Source: Callipepla californica brunnescens (Eukaryota; Chordata; Aves; Galliformes; Odontophoridae). Taken from it: a stretch of 64,000 nucleotides of DNA. The position numbers and the translations under genes were made by a program. The notes under the pieces were generated by a model. That model was not told the origin of the DNA, made no database searches, and saw nothing but the letters and a program-made list of their open reading frames with translations. Shown one piece after another: positions 47,001 through 57,635 of the stretch. The stretch covers positions 62,001-126,000 of the forward strand of contig JALIRH010000147.1 of assembly GCA_023055505.1 (NCBI GenBank), in the 5' to 3' direction. The first letter of the stretch is position 1, and every line of letters starts with the position of its first letter.

Positions 47001-49808
47001 TGAGGAGGCTATGGGGCAGTAGTGGGGAAGCAGTGAGGCAGCTATGGGGCAGCAGTTGGGCAGCTATGAGGAGGCTATGGGGAGGCTATGGGGCAGCAGT
47101 GAGGCAGTTTTGGGGCACCAGTGAGGCAGCTATGGGGAGGCTACGGGGCAGCAGTCGGGCAGCTATGGGGCGGATATGGAGCAGCAGTGGGGCAGATATG
47201 AGGTAGCTATGAGGAGGCTATGGGGCAGTAGTGGGGAAGCAGTGAGGCAGCTATGGGGCAGCAGTTGGGCAGCTATGAGGAGGCTATGGGGAGGCTATGG
47301 GGCAGCAGTGAGGCAGTTTTGGGGCACCAGTGAGGCAGCTATGGGGAGGCTACGGGGCAGCAGTCGGGCAGCTATGGGGCGGATATGGAGCAGCAGTGGG
47401 GCAGATATGAGGCAGCTATGAGGAGGCTATGGGGCAGCAGTGAGGCAGCTATGGGACAGGTATGAGGCACTTATCAAGCAGCTCTGGGGCAGCGGTGTGG
47501 CAGCTAAGAGGAGGCAATTGGGAGGCTATGGGGCAGCTATGAAGCAGCAGTGAGGCAGCTATGGGGCGTCTATGGGGCAGCAGTGGGGCAACTATGAGGA
47601 GACTATGGGGAGGCTATGGGGCAGCTATTGGGCAGCAGTGAGGCAGCAATGAGGCAGCTATGAGGAGGCTATGGGAAGCCGATGAGGCAGCTATAGAGCG
47701 GCTATGGGGCAGTAGTGGGGCAGCTATTGGGCAGCTATTGGGAAGCAGTGGCAAGGCTATCGGGCGGCTATTAGGCAGCCATTGGGCACCATGGGGCAGC
47801 AGTGAGGCAGCTATGGGACGGCTATGGGGAGGCTATGGGGCAGGTATGGGGCAGCAGTGGGGCAGCTATGGAGCAGATATCGAGAGGTTATGAGGCAGCT
47901 ATGGGGTGGCGATGAGGCAGACATAGGGAAGCTATGGTGGAGCAGGGAGGCAGCTATGGGGTGGCTATGGGGCAGCAGTGAGACAGCTATGGGGCAAGTA
48001 TGGGGAGGCTATGGGGCAGTAATGGGGCAGCTATGGGGCGGCTATGAGGCAGCCATGGGGTACATCTGGGGCACCAGTGAGGCAGCTATGGGGAGGCTAT
48101 GGGGCAGCCATGGGGTACGTCTGGGGCACCAGTGAGGCAGCTAAGGGCAGCAGTGAGGCAGCTATGGGGAGGCTATGGGGCAGCAGTGAGGCAGTAGTGG
48201 GTCAGCTATGGGGCATAAGTGCTGCAGCTATGGGGCTGCAGTGGGGCAGCTAAGAGGAAGCTATGGGGAGGCTATGGGGCAGCTATTGTGCATCAGTGAG
48301 GAAGCTACGAGGCGGCAATGGGGCAGCAGTTTTGCAGTTATGAGGCAGCTATGGGGCAGCAGTGAGGCAGCTATGAGGAGACTATGGGGAGGCTATGGGG
48401 CAGAAGTGGGGCAGCTATGGGGTAGCCATGGGGCAGCCATCAAACGGCTATGGGGCAGCAGTGGGGCAGCTAAGAGGAGGCTATGGACCAGCTATGGGGC
48501 GGCTACAAGGCAGCCATGGGGCAACTATGGGGAAGCAGTGAGAGAGCTATGAGGAGGCTATGGGTAGGCTATAGGGCAGGTATTGGACAGCTATGAGGCA
48601 GCCATGGTGCAGCTATGGGGCAGCAGTGGGGCAGCAGTGGGGCGGCTATTAGGCAGCCATGGGGTGGCAATGGGACACCAGTGAGACATCTATGGGGTGG
48701 ATATGTAGCAGCAGTGGGGCAGGTATGGGGCAGTAGTGGGGTAGCTATGAGGAGGCTACGGGGCAACTATGGGGCAGCAGAGAGGCAGCGATGGGACAGG
48801 TATGAGGAGGCTATGGGGAGACTACGGGGCAGCTATGAAGCTGCAGTGAGGCAGCTATGGGGCGGCTATGGGGAGGCTATGGGGCAGCTATGGAAAAGCT
48901 ATGAGGCAACCATGGGGCTGCAGTTGGGCAGCTCTGGGGCCGCATTGAGGAAGCTATGGGGCAGCTCCGAGGAGCCTATGCAGCAGCTATGGAGCGGCTA
49001 TGAGGCAGCTATGGGGCAGGTATGAGGCAGCCATGGGGCGGCTGTGGGGCAGCAGTGAGGCAGCTATGAAGAGGCTATGGGGAGGCTAAGGGGCAGCAGT
49101 GGGGCAGCTACGGGGCGGCTATGAGGCAGCCATTGGGCATCTAAGGGGCAGCAGTGGGGCAGCTATAAAGAGGCTATGGGGAGGCTATGGGGCAGCTATG
49201 GTGCATCAGTGAGGAAGCTATGGGGCGTCAATGGGGCAGCAGTTTGACAGCTATGAGGCAGCCACGGGGCAGCTATGGGGCAGCAGTGGGACAGCTATGA
49301 GGAGGCTATAGGGCAGCTATGGGGCAGCTCTGAGGAGGCTATGGGGAGGCTATGGAGCAGCTATGGGGCAGCAGTGAGGAAGCTATGGGGTGGCTATGGG
49401 GCGGCTATGAGGCAGCTATGGGGTAGCAGTGAGACAGCTATGAGGAGGCTACGGGGAGGCTATAGGGCAGTTATGGGGCGGGTATTAGACAGCCATGGGG
49501 CGGCTATGGGGCAGCAGGGAGGTAGCAATGGGGCAGCAGTGGGGCAGCTATGATGAGGCTATGGCGAGGCTCTGGGGCAGCTATGGTGCACCAGTGAGGC
49601 AGCTATTGGGTAGCTGTGAGGAGGCTGTGGGGAGGCTATGGGGCAGATATGCGGCAACGGTGAGGCAGCTATTGGGAAGCTATGGGGCAGCAGTGAGGCA
49701 GTAGTGGGTCAGCGATGGGGCAGCAGTGAGGCAGCTATGGGGCTGCAGTGGGGCATCTAAGAGGAAGCTATGGCGAGGCTATGGGGCAGCTATGGGGCAG
49801 CAATCGGG
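44095..49808 (+). repeat. Tandem array, 11-bp unit, part 2, with higher-order repeat
   Basis: Same unit as at 39283-43240. A block of about 209 bp (19 units) is repeated almost exactly in tandem at about 46989-47197 and 47198-47410. The array ends abruptly at the retroviral sequence that begins at 49809. Confidence 0.95.
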
Positions 49809-50501
49809 CTTTCCCACAAAGCGACACAATCCATCTGTGAACAGGGCGTATCTCTTTTCATCTTCTGTTAGTTCATTATATGGTGAGGCTTCTTTAGCAC
49901 GTGACACCTCCTCTGCTGGGGTTGTTCCAAACTTTTTACCTTCAGGCCAGTCCATGATCACCTCCAGGATTCCTGAACTGTTGGGGTTCCCCATCCGAGC
50001 TTGCTGTGTAATCAGCGCAATCCACTTACTCCAAGTGGCATCAGTAGCATGATGGGTAGAGGGAACTGTTCCTTTAAACATCCAGTTCAGTACTGGCAGT
50101 CGAGGTGCCAGAAGGAGCTGCGTTTCAGTACCGATTACTTCAGAAGCAGCTCGAACCCCCTGATATGTGGCTAAGATCTCCTTCTCAGTTGGAGTGTAGC
50201 GCTCCTCAGACCCCCTGTATGCTCGACTCCAGAAACCAAGGGGTCGGCCTTGGGTCTCTCCAGAAGCTCTTTGCCACAAACTCCAAGTGGGACCTTCCTT
50301 TCCAGCAGCAGTGTAGAGGATGTTCTTTACATCCTGTCCCGTCCGCACTGGCCCCAGGGCCACGGCACGGGCTATCTCCTGCTTCATTTGCTCAAAAGCC
50401 TGCTGCTGCTCAGGGCCCCACACAAAATCATTCTTCTTCCAGAGGTCACCTGATAAAGGGGGCTCACAATGAGGCTGTAGTTTGGAACATGCAGTCTCCA
50501 A
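49809..50501 (-). pseudogene. Retroviral connection and RNase H start, truncated
   Basis: After a frame change the minus strand continues with a connection domain (FVWGPEQQQAFEQMKQEI, FWSRAYRGSEERYTPTEKEI) and the first RNase H motif (ALFTDG, containing the first catalytic Asp). The array boundary cuts it directly afterwards, so the rest of RNase H, integrase and env are missing. Confidence 0.85.
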
Positions 50502-51337
50502 AATCCCACTACACCCAGAAAAGCTTGGCTCTCTGTCTTACTGGTGGGTGGAGACATGGCAGTAATTTTGTCAATCCCATCTGTTGGGATGTGACGACGT
50601 CCATCTTGCCACTTTATGCCTAGGAACTGAATTTCTTGTGCAGGTCCTTTCACTTTGCTTCGCTTAATAGCGAAGCCAGCTCGCAGGAGGATCTGTATTA
50701 TTGTCTCTCCTTTCTTAAAAACTTCCTCTGCTGTATTGCCCCATACAGCAATATCATCGATGTACTGCAGATGCTCAGGAGCAGCACCCTGTTCCAATGC
50801 AGTTTGGATCAACCCATGGCAAATGGTTGGGCTGTGCTTCCACCCCTGGGGCAAACGGTTCCAGGTGTACTGAACGCCTCTCCAGGTGAAGGCAAACTGT
50901 GGCCTGCATTCTGTGGCCAAGGGAATTGAAAAGAAGGCGTTAGCAATGTCAATGGTGGCATACCACTTGGCTGCTTTTGACTCCAGTTCATACTGGAGTT
51001 GAAGCATGTCTGGCACAGCAGCACTCAGTGGAGGTGTGACTTCGTTCAGGCCACGGTAATCTACCGTCAACCTCCATTCTCCGTTGGCTTTACGCACTGG
51101 CCATATGGGGCTGTTAAACGGGGAGTGAGTTTTGCTGATCACTCCCTGGCTCTCTAGCTGACGAATCAGATGATGAATGGGGAGCAAGGAATCCCTGTTG
51201 GTGCGGTACTGCCGTCTGTGCACCGTTTTTGTAGCAATTGGTACCTGTTGCTCCTCCACTTGTAGCAACCCCACAACAGATGGATCTTCTGACAGGCCAG
51301 GTAAAACAGATAGTTGCTTAATGCTATCTGTGTCCAC
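50435..51337 (-). pseudogene. Retroviral reverse transcriptase
   Basis: RT blocks in order are WPVRKANGEWRLTVDYRGLN, YATIDIANAFFSIPLA, TWNRLPQGWKHSPTICHGL, YIDDIAVWG (the catalytic YxDD box, here YIDD) and FLGIKW. The N-terminal join to protease is broken by a stop, and the frame shifts at about 50435, before the connection domain. The copy is inactive as a polyprotein although the RT core itself is open. Confidence 0.9.
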
Positions 51338-51361
51338 AGTAGCTATTCCAAAAGCCCATCG

Positions 51362-51601
51362 CTACCCCTTGGGATCCTTAAAGTGCCCCCTTCTGAGATA
51401 GTCTATACCAAGTATGCGTGGGGCCCCCTGTCCAATCACTATAAGATGCTTCTGCCAGTCTTTACCCGTGAGGCTTATTTCTGCCTCCAGCACAGACAAT
51501 TCCTGAAAGCCGCCAGTCACTCCAGAGAGATGAATCAATTCTGCCCCTTTATAACTTGAAGGCGTTAGAGTACATTGTGCACCAGTATCCACCAGTGCCT
51601 C
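51362..51601 (-). pseudogene. Retroviral protease, flanked by in-frame stops
   Basis: The catalytic motif DTGAQ is intact at its start and ILGIDYLRRG lies towards its end, as in pepsin-like retroviral proteases. A TAG stop lies in frame just before it (51602-51604) and another between it and RT (near 51363), so no gag-pro-pol product could be made without reading through both. Another stop lies further upstream, between gag and pro. Confidence 0.75.
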
Positions 51602-51796
51602 CTATTTCTGTGGGTTTGATGTGCCAGGCCACCGAATCCACACAGTCCAATACACTCTATTATCCCTCTCCCTCCTCTGGCTGAGGGCAGGGCCCCTCTA
51701 TTCATTACCTGTAGTGACGGGAACAACTTCGCTGGTAGTTGGTCTGTGTTGTAATTCTCTCACCCGTACTCGCAGTGCAGGGGTGGGTTTTTGATG

Positions 51797-52906
51797 TCAT
51801 TCCTTCATATCTTCTCCATTTGCACATAAGTAACTCCACAAAGCCGCACGCGACATGAAGTTAGTGAAGTTAGTGCTGTCATTTGCTCGAGCAGGATGGC
51901 GTTTGCTTCTGATAGCTGCAACCAATTCGACCCTATCAATCAGTTGGGATAATTTTCCCAGTATATCTTCCATTTGTCCTTCTAACTTTGATATGGCTGA
52001 AATGGACGCGTATGGCGGCGGAAATTTTTGTTTGAAGTTTTGAAGTGTAAGAATTAGTTCAAAAACTGGGGGTTTTCTGTCTTGGTCCTCATATCTGTTG
52101 AACGTTGTCACTAGTGTACCGGCGTACCTTTCTGGTGCTGACTTTGAAAGCTTCTGACATATTTCGGGTGTACTCCTTACTTTCTCCGGATCATGGTCCC
52201 GATCGTCAGGATCAAAGGTGGGATCATACAGCATTTCCGCCACAGCTGTTTCTCTCAAATACTGGATGCCTTCCTCAATAGTTTTCCACCTTTTCACTTT
52301 AGGTGCCAGGTCACTCTTGTAGGGATATCTTTCCCTCACAGCTACTAGCATTCGTTGCCAGAGGCTGGCGATTCCATCCATATACCTGCTGATTCCTCTG
52401 TCGACAGCCGGATCTCGGGCAATGTTTCCTAGTTGGCGAGCTTCGTTACTATCAAGGGACACACTGTTGGCCCGGTTGTCCCAACACCGAAGCAACCAAG
52501 TGACAATACTCTCATCTGGACGTCGAATAAACTCCTTTCTTGAGCCTTGGATCTCAGACATTTTCACGGGCCAACGAAACGTCGTAACTTTAACTTTCTC
52601 TTCACCTTCATCATCACTTTCTTCTCCATGTCTCTCACTTTTCTTTGTTGCCTTTCTCGATGGTGATGGGGTTGTGGCCACCCCCTCACCTATATCTTCC
52701 TCTTCTTTCGGCACCTCTTCTTTGCGTTCTAGGCGCGAGGACACACGTTTCCATTTCTTGCCTTCCACAGGGGCAACTGACTTTGATACTGGTGCTTCCT
52801 TTGGCTGGTCAGGTGTGAGCGGGAGGTTTTCCTCTTTGGTTTGGGCCTCAGTTTGGACACTCTCTCTCTTCATAATAGTATATAAACCTCGGTAAGCATA
52901 GGCCAA
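51797..52906 (-). CDS. Retroviral Gag-like protein
   Basis: An open frame of 369 codons in the gag position. The N-terminal third is rich in Lys and Glu (an acidic EESDDEGEEK stretch). The middle looks like a capsid-type helical region (FRWPVKM, FIRRPDESIVTWLLRCWDN). The last part has a coiled-coil-like stretch (ISKLEGQMEDILGKLSQLIDRVE). No Cys-His zinc knuckle is visible before the stop, which is unusual for orthoretroviruses and resembles the spuma/ERV-L style. It should assemble the particle core in the parental virus. The frame appears undamaged, although pol is damaged. Confidence 0.75.
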   Translation of the reverse strand: MAYAYRGLYTIMKRESVQTEAQTKEENLPLTPDQPKEAPVSKSVAPVEGKKWKRVSSRLERKEEVPKEEEDIGEGVATTPSPSRKATKKSERHGEESDDEGEEKVKVTTFRWPVKMSEIQGSRKEFIRRPDESIVTWLLRCWDNRANSVSLDSNEARQLGNIARDPAVDRGISRYMDGIASLWQRMLVAVRERYPYKSDLAPKVKRWKTIEEGIQYLRETAVAEMLYDPTFDPDDRDHDPEKVRSTPEICQKLSKSAPERYAGTLVTTFNRYEDQDRKPPVFELILTLQNFKQKFPPPYASISAISKLEGQMEDILGKLSQLIDRVELVAAIRSKRHPARANDSTNFTNFMSRAALWSYLCANGEDMKE

Positions 52907-53037
52907 GCCCCAAATAAGTGTTCCACCTCAGATCTTTCTGAGCCGCAGCACCCTTTACTCAGATACAGGCCTAGCTCCTCAGGATCCTGCAATTGTTCAG
53001 GAGAAAAATCCCATGACACCGGGTGTCCCCATCCTTC

Positions 53038-53454
53038 TCATTTCTTTCCTAAAACTCTCCACTCTCCCTGCCATTCAACATTCTCTGTTTCTGGGAGAAG
53101 CTTCCTGCACATGATGTAAAGTGCTACTACATGCAGGAGGACTAATATCCCAATTATTAACACCATCCCTAAGCTGTGATCTTGAAAATTCATAAAAAAC
53201 TGAGAGGGGAACCTGGATACCCATTCAAACATCACATGGTTCGTTAACATGTTATCCTTTGTTCCATTAGCTGGGGTGCCCTGGGATCTGGCAGGTTCCT
53301 CTATCATTGCTTTTAATTTATCATACAGGGACCAGACCCAATGGAACAGAATGGCAAACTTAACCAAGTTCCAGTACGTTTTGAGCATTAAGAGGGAAAA
53401 AGCGGTGAAGTACAATCCCTGTAAGGGCAGTTTTAACAGAAACAGAAAAGACAT
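53038..53454 (-). CDS. Leader ORF upstream of gag: small protein with two membrane segments
   Basis: A 138-codon frame lies between the primer site and gag. Residues about 4-42 are strongly hydrophobic (FLFLLKLPLQGLYF, then YWNLVKFAILFHWVW), and a second membrane segment is seen at about 96-116 (GMVLIIGILVLLHVVALYIM). A sequon NGT is in the loop. The C-terminal tail is charged. I do not recognise the family. It is not a usual place for a retroviral gene; it could be a captured host or accessory gene or a piece of rearranged env. The frame is intact over its length, unlike pro and pol next to it. Its frame differs from gag, and about 130 bp separates them. Confidence 0.6.
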   Translation of the reverse strand: MSFLFLLKLPLQGLYFTAFSLLMLKTYWNLVKFAILFHWVWSLYDKLKAMIEEPARSQGTPANGTKDNMLTNHVMFEWVSRFPSQFFMNFQDHSLGMVLIIGILVLLHVVALYIMCRKLLPETENVEWQGEWRVLGKK

Positions 53455-53666
53455 CTTTTTATTATTATTATTTTTTTTTTTCTTGTACTAAAACAATCTG
53501 GCAGTACCCAAAAGAAGTTTACAGATATCCCAAAACAACTGACAGTACGCCCGGACTTCAAGGTCATGTTTTGCTGTACAGCACTTGCAGTACAGATAAG
53601 CTTGTTAACAACAGACAGAGATGTACTCTAAAAGTTTGTCTCTGCCTGGCTAAGGCAGCTGGTTGT

Positions 53667-53684
53667 GCCCCACGTTGGGCGCCA
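53667..53684 (-). promoter_or_regulatory. Primer binding site, tRNA-Lys type
   Basis: The minus strand reads TGGCGCCCAACGTGGGGC, the 18-nt complement of the 3' end of tRNA-Lys1,2 known from betaretroviruses and others. It sits four bases after the LTR end. Confidence 0.92.
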
Positions 53685-53688
53685 AAAA

Positions 53689-53931
53689 TGTCAGGGGTTT
53701 GTGAGCCGGTTCAGCCCGGCCCTGCGACAACCGAGGAAGGAGACCCACAGGCCCACACCCCGGACAAGGGGAAGGGGGAAAGGGAAAAAGGGAGATAAGC
53801 CCCAAAACAAAACAGCGGCAACGATCTGAGGGGGAAAAGCTAATTTACTAAATAAGACATCAGGAAGTAAATAACACAGTATAATGCAATACAATTTGGA
53901 ATTAAGCCCAATGAATCAAACAAAACGAGTA

Positions 53932-53966
<35 letters not shown>

Positions 53967-54227
53967 GTGCCTGATAAACCGAAGGCCTTGCGCTAACGCT
54001 GAAGGCGGACGGCAGCGAGCACCCACTCCTAAGTGATCCTAGAGGAAAGAGAGAATGTCCCGTGACCGCAGAGAGTTTTTATCTGTTCCCTCTGAGCGGA
54101 AAACACGTGAAAAAATACAAAGCATTGCCAAGTCCTCTGGGGAATGTAGTTTTCTCCCTGACTTCCAATGCACCACATGATGCCATGATGTGGAATACCA
54201 GTACCAAAAAATCATAAAACCATGACA
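53689..54227 (-). mobile_element. 5' LTR of the tRNA-Lys retrovirus (family B)
   Basis: In plus coordinates it starts TGTCAGGGG and ends CCATGACA. Four bases lie between its end and the primer site. It carries a (GA)n run at 53936-53963 that the other copies lack at this length. Length 539 bp. Confidence 0.9.
53936..53963. repeat. Microsatellite (GA)n in the LTR
   Basis: A run of about 14 GA units inside the 5' LTR; the other family B copies have only a short GAGAGAG here, so it expanded in this copy. Confidence 0.9.
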
Positions 54228-54230
54228 CTT

Positions 54231-54780
54231 CCTTACGGTCTTTTTTGTAGATGGGAGTCACATCGGCAAGCCTCCAATCTTGTGGGACCTCTCCAGATGA
54301 CCAGGAATGCTGATAGATGACAGAAAGCGGCTTGGCAATCACCTCTGCCAGCTCCCTCAGCACCCTTGGTTGGATCCCATCTGGTCCCATGGACTTGCGG
54401 CAGTTCAGATGGAGGAGCAGGTCTCTGACTGTCTCTGCTAGGATCACAGGGGGTGTATGATGCGCTTCGTCCCAAACTTCCAGGTCAGGGCAAAAAGTAT
54501 CCTGAGTTAACTGATCTGTCTATTAAAGAGAGACGTGAAGAAGGCATTGAGAACCTCAGCCTTTTCCTTATCCTCTGTGGTTCCATTCCCTGCCGCATCA
54601 AGTAAAGGAGAGAAATTCTCCTTAGTTCTTTTACTGTTCATATATTTGTAAAAGGATTTTTTGCTCTGCTTTACTGCAGTAGCCAGTCTAAGTTGGAGCT
54701 GGGCTTTTGCATTTCTAATTTCCTGCCTGTATTGGAGGGGAGCAGAGGCTTGCTTTAAATGTGGAGTAAGGAAGGAAAGG
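54231..54780 (-). mobile_element. CR1 LINE fragment (RT N-terminal part)
   Basis: The minus strand encodes CR1 RT text, with LLHLNCRKSMGPDGIQPRVL and DWRLADVTPIYKK. The retroviral LTR abuts it directly at 54227. The frame is broken near the centre. Confidence 0.85.
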
Positions 54781-54921
54781 ATGGAGAAGGATCTTGTGAA
54801 CTGAGGTGGGAAGTGGGTATTTAGTCATTGGAAAGCCATTTTGAACTTTTACTACCTGAACGCTGTACATTTTGGGTTAGTCTTCCTTAACTTTCTGTTG
54901 GACTTCTTGTTTTTCAATCAG

Positions 54922-57635
54922 GTGCATCCGTTCTGTGGAGCAGTAGGATACGTGGTTGGGGCGCAGACAGACCGGACTGTACAGGAGCATCTGATAGAAA
55001 AACACATGCTGCTCCCTAATCCAGTATAGGACTGCAGAATTCGGCAGGCAACAAAAGTCAGACGGTACATTTTGTGTATTCAACTAAAGTAAAAGTGCTG
55101 AATGTTTGTTGTTATTCCATTTTTTCTTTATCTGTGGAATGAAGTGAACTTGGCTGTGCTGAACTTTTATAAAGCAATGGTTGATCTGGCAGTAGAAGTG
55201 TTGAAGGAGACCTAAACAACTGAGACTGGTTTAAATCCAGTTGAAGAACTTGACAGAACATGCTTTAACACAGCGTGTAAGATAACCCTAAACGTGAAAG
55301 TGACCGTTTTTGTATTAGAAGATAAATGGCGTTTTCATTGACTGAATGGAGTTAGCTCAGTTCTTTTCCACAGAATGTTGATGTTCTGAAGGATCCTGAA
55401 GCCGTTACGCAGCTTGGTAGCATTCTGAAAAGCAGCGTAAGGGCATGGAAAGCAGCTGGCCGCCCCTTTGTGATTCAGCTGGGAAGAATTGATTTAGATA
55501 TGCTGAATATGTCCAAGTGCCCAAGTGAAAACATGTCTGCAGCTCTTGAGGCTGACGGTAAGAAATTGCACGTCCTTCCTAACAGCGGGATGGGCAGTGC
55601 ACGTGATCAGGTTGTGAATTTGCTGGGCTTATCTCATTGCGTGTCTGTTGGTGGTGGTGGTTTTTGTTGCTTCTTTGTGTGTGCGTTTGGGCAAGAGAAT
55701 GCCTGAAAATGTGCTTGCTTAGGTTCTTGTTTTTGTTAGCCAGATGTTTTGTTCAAAGAAACTCTGATTGCGGAAGGAGGAAAGCTCTTCAAGTGTGAGT
55801 TTAGGAAGGGTACCGGAGACTGCTGACTAATAGCAGTCTTGTGGAGACACAGTTGTAAGTTCTGACTTCATCGTTTTAGATAAGAAAAGACCCTAGGACG
55901 TTGGCAGAGTTTTGGTTTGGTGATATTCTACTACTGAAACAGCTTTCTTACAGAAGTGTAACTTCAGTGAAGGCGCCTCAGATTTGTCACAAACTAGACT
56001 GGTAATCACTGAGGAGGAATTAGGAGCTACTCGAGTTACCTAACCACTGTTACCTGGAAAAAATTGGGTCTGTGATATCCAAGTAGAATGTGCTGCTGGA
56101 GCATCCCTTGAGGAATGAAGTGACTCGGTTATTGGAGCTGTGTTCTGACAGACTTTCTTACCCATGCAATGAATACACCTTGACGTAGCTTCTCAGAACT
56201 TAGTGCATTCTTTTGATTCTGCAGCTCTAATTGCCAGAAGGTGCTTAAAACAAAAAGAAAACACAACGAGAGAAATAGGAAGCAGTTGCTAGGACTTGTA
56301 GTGGTGAGATTTTACTCGAGCAACAGCTATTGAGATGGCACTCGGCTCAGAGTGTGTTCTCACAGTTGTTATCTCTGATGGCAGCAGGAGCAGTTCTGCC
56401 TTTGTTTCCCTGGCTGCAGTCTGGTGAGGTTTTCCTTGGATGTACTGTTATGAGTGTGTGTCTGTGCACTCAGTTAGGGCAAGTTCTACTGACGAGACTT
56501 GCATGGACTTGGACGTGAGAAAATGAAGTAAGAATTAGGCTCCTTGTAGTAAAGACAAGTTGGAACAATTATGTTTGTGACCAAATCAGGAGCGTGCTTT
56601 AGAACACTGTATAGGTTGGTTCTTCTCATCACGCAGTGAGAGCCAGAGGTAAGCATGATCCTGAGAGCTGAAGGAACATTCCCTTCCTTGAAAAAGAAGC
56701 TGCAGCATTGTTTCTGAGTTGTACTGGCAGAGTGTGCTGTCAGCAGTAGCACTGGAATACTAAATTGCAACTTGGATCCATGGAGCTGAAGTAATGGGAA
56801 AATGGTTTTAATCTGCATAATATGAACGAGAGATCTTCCTTCTTTGTCATTTGGGTATAAAAATGAAACATTCTCAATCTTCTGGAAGGAGTTGAGGGGA
56901 ATCTGTTTGTTGACGCATCTTAACCCAGATTCAGTGCAGCTTTGCTACCTTTCAGGCGAAGTGGAAACCAAGCAGCCCTTGGTTAGAAGGATGAGGACTG
57001 TAAAAAGGGAAAGTTTAGAACTGATTTCTGGCTGGGTGAGCAGGTCCAACGATCCTCAGATGGTAAGTAAATATGGCATCCAAAGAGTTGATAGGACACA
57101 TTCAGGAGGAACTCTGCTCTTTTGCTGCAGTGCAGTTAACACTGTTCTGTTCACAAGAACTGGCTTCAGAACTGCAATATCTGCAGGAAGGATGATAAGC
57201 TGTGATCATACAGGGGTAGGCCTGAGCTGTGTTTTGAGTGCTTCAGGTAGTGTCAGCTGAGAGCAGTCCTAAGGGGAAGCAGGAAGGTGTAGGAGAGCCC
57301 TCAGGCAAGCACTGATGGATGAACACAGTGTGTGGGAAGCATGTGGGCGTGTAAGTTCATTTTTAGCTTCTTTCCGAACTGCTGTGTGAGGCTTTGTTGG
57401 GTAACTGCACTGCTCTAAGCATGTCTTGCTCTTGATGTAGGTTGCTGAAAACTTTGTTCCTCCCTTGTTGGGTGCCGCTCTCATTGACTACCAGAGAAAT
57501 GTTCCAGCTGCTAGAGAGCCTGCAGTACTGGGTGCTGTGGCTGTGGCTGTAAAGAAGCTGGGTGGGCACATCGCTGCTGAAATACCTCAGATCTTTGATG
57601 CTGTTTTTGAGTGCACGTTAAATATGATCAAGAAG
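54922..57635 (+). pseudogene. XPO1: XPO1-like (exportin-1/CRM1) copy, four exons with introns, damaged
   Basis: Four exons follow each other in the XPO1 order: 54922-55056, 55374-55557, 56956-57062 and 57441-57635. All have AG acceptors and GT donors, and the junction codons keep phase (0, 0, 1, 0). Matching segments include VQEHLIEK.MLLPN, PFVIQLGRI.LDMLN, SGWVSRSNDPQM, DYQRNVPAARE and AEIPQIFDAVFECTLNM, from the HEAT-repeat region of this nuclear export receptor for leucine-rich signals. A TAG at 55027-55029 stands where the family has Trp. Many residues differ from the nearly invariant vertebrate XPO1. No exon is seen before or after; the TTAGGG-type array starts at 58381. The introns show DNA-level duplication, not retroposition. 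Probably a pseudogene. Confidence 0.85.

Larger units (their letters stand above)
49809..54227 (-). mobile_element. Endogenous retrovirus, 3'-truncated, tRNA-Lys primer type
   Basis: On the minus strand the order is 5' LTR, primer site, leader ORF, gag, protease, reverse transcriptase and RNase H start. It is cut off by the 11-bp array, so integrase, env and the 3' LTR are missing. Stops at the protease boundaries and a frameshift after RT show decay. The LTR defines family B, of which the window holds four further copies. The exact retroviral class could not be settled by eye; the RT looks avian, and a Lys primer is common in class II. Confidence 0.9.

Noticed and set aside
39283..49808. ORFs with 11-residue period (MRQLWGSSGAA type)
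   Set aside because: Three 11-bp units equal 33 bp; all three frames give similar peptides, so they are not genes.
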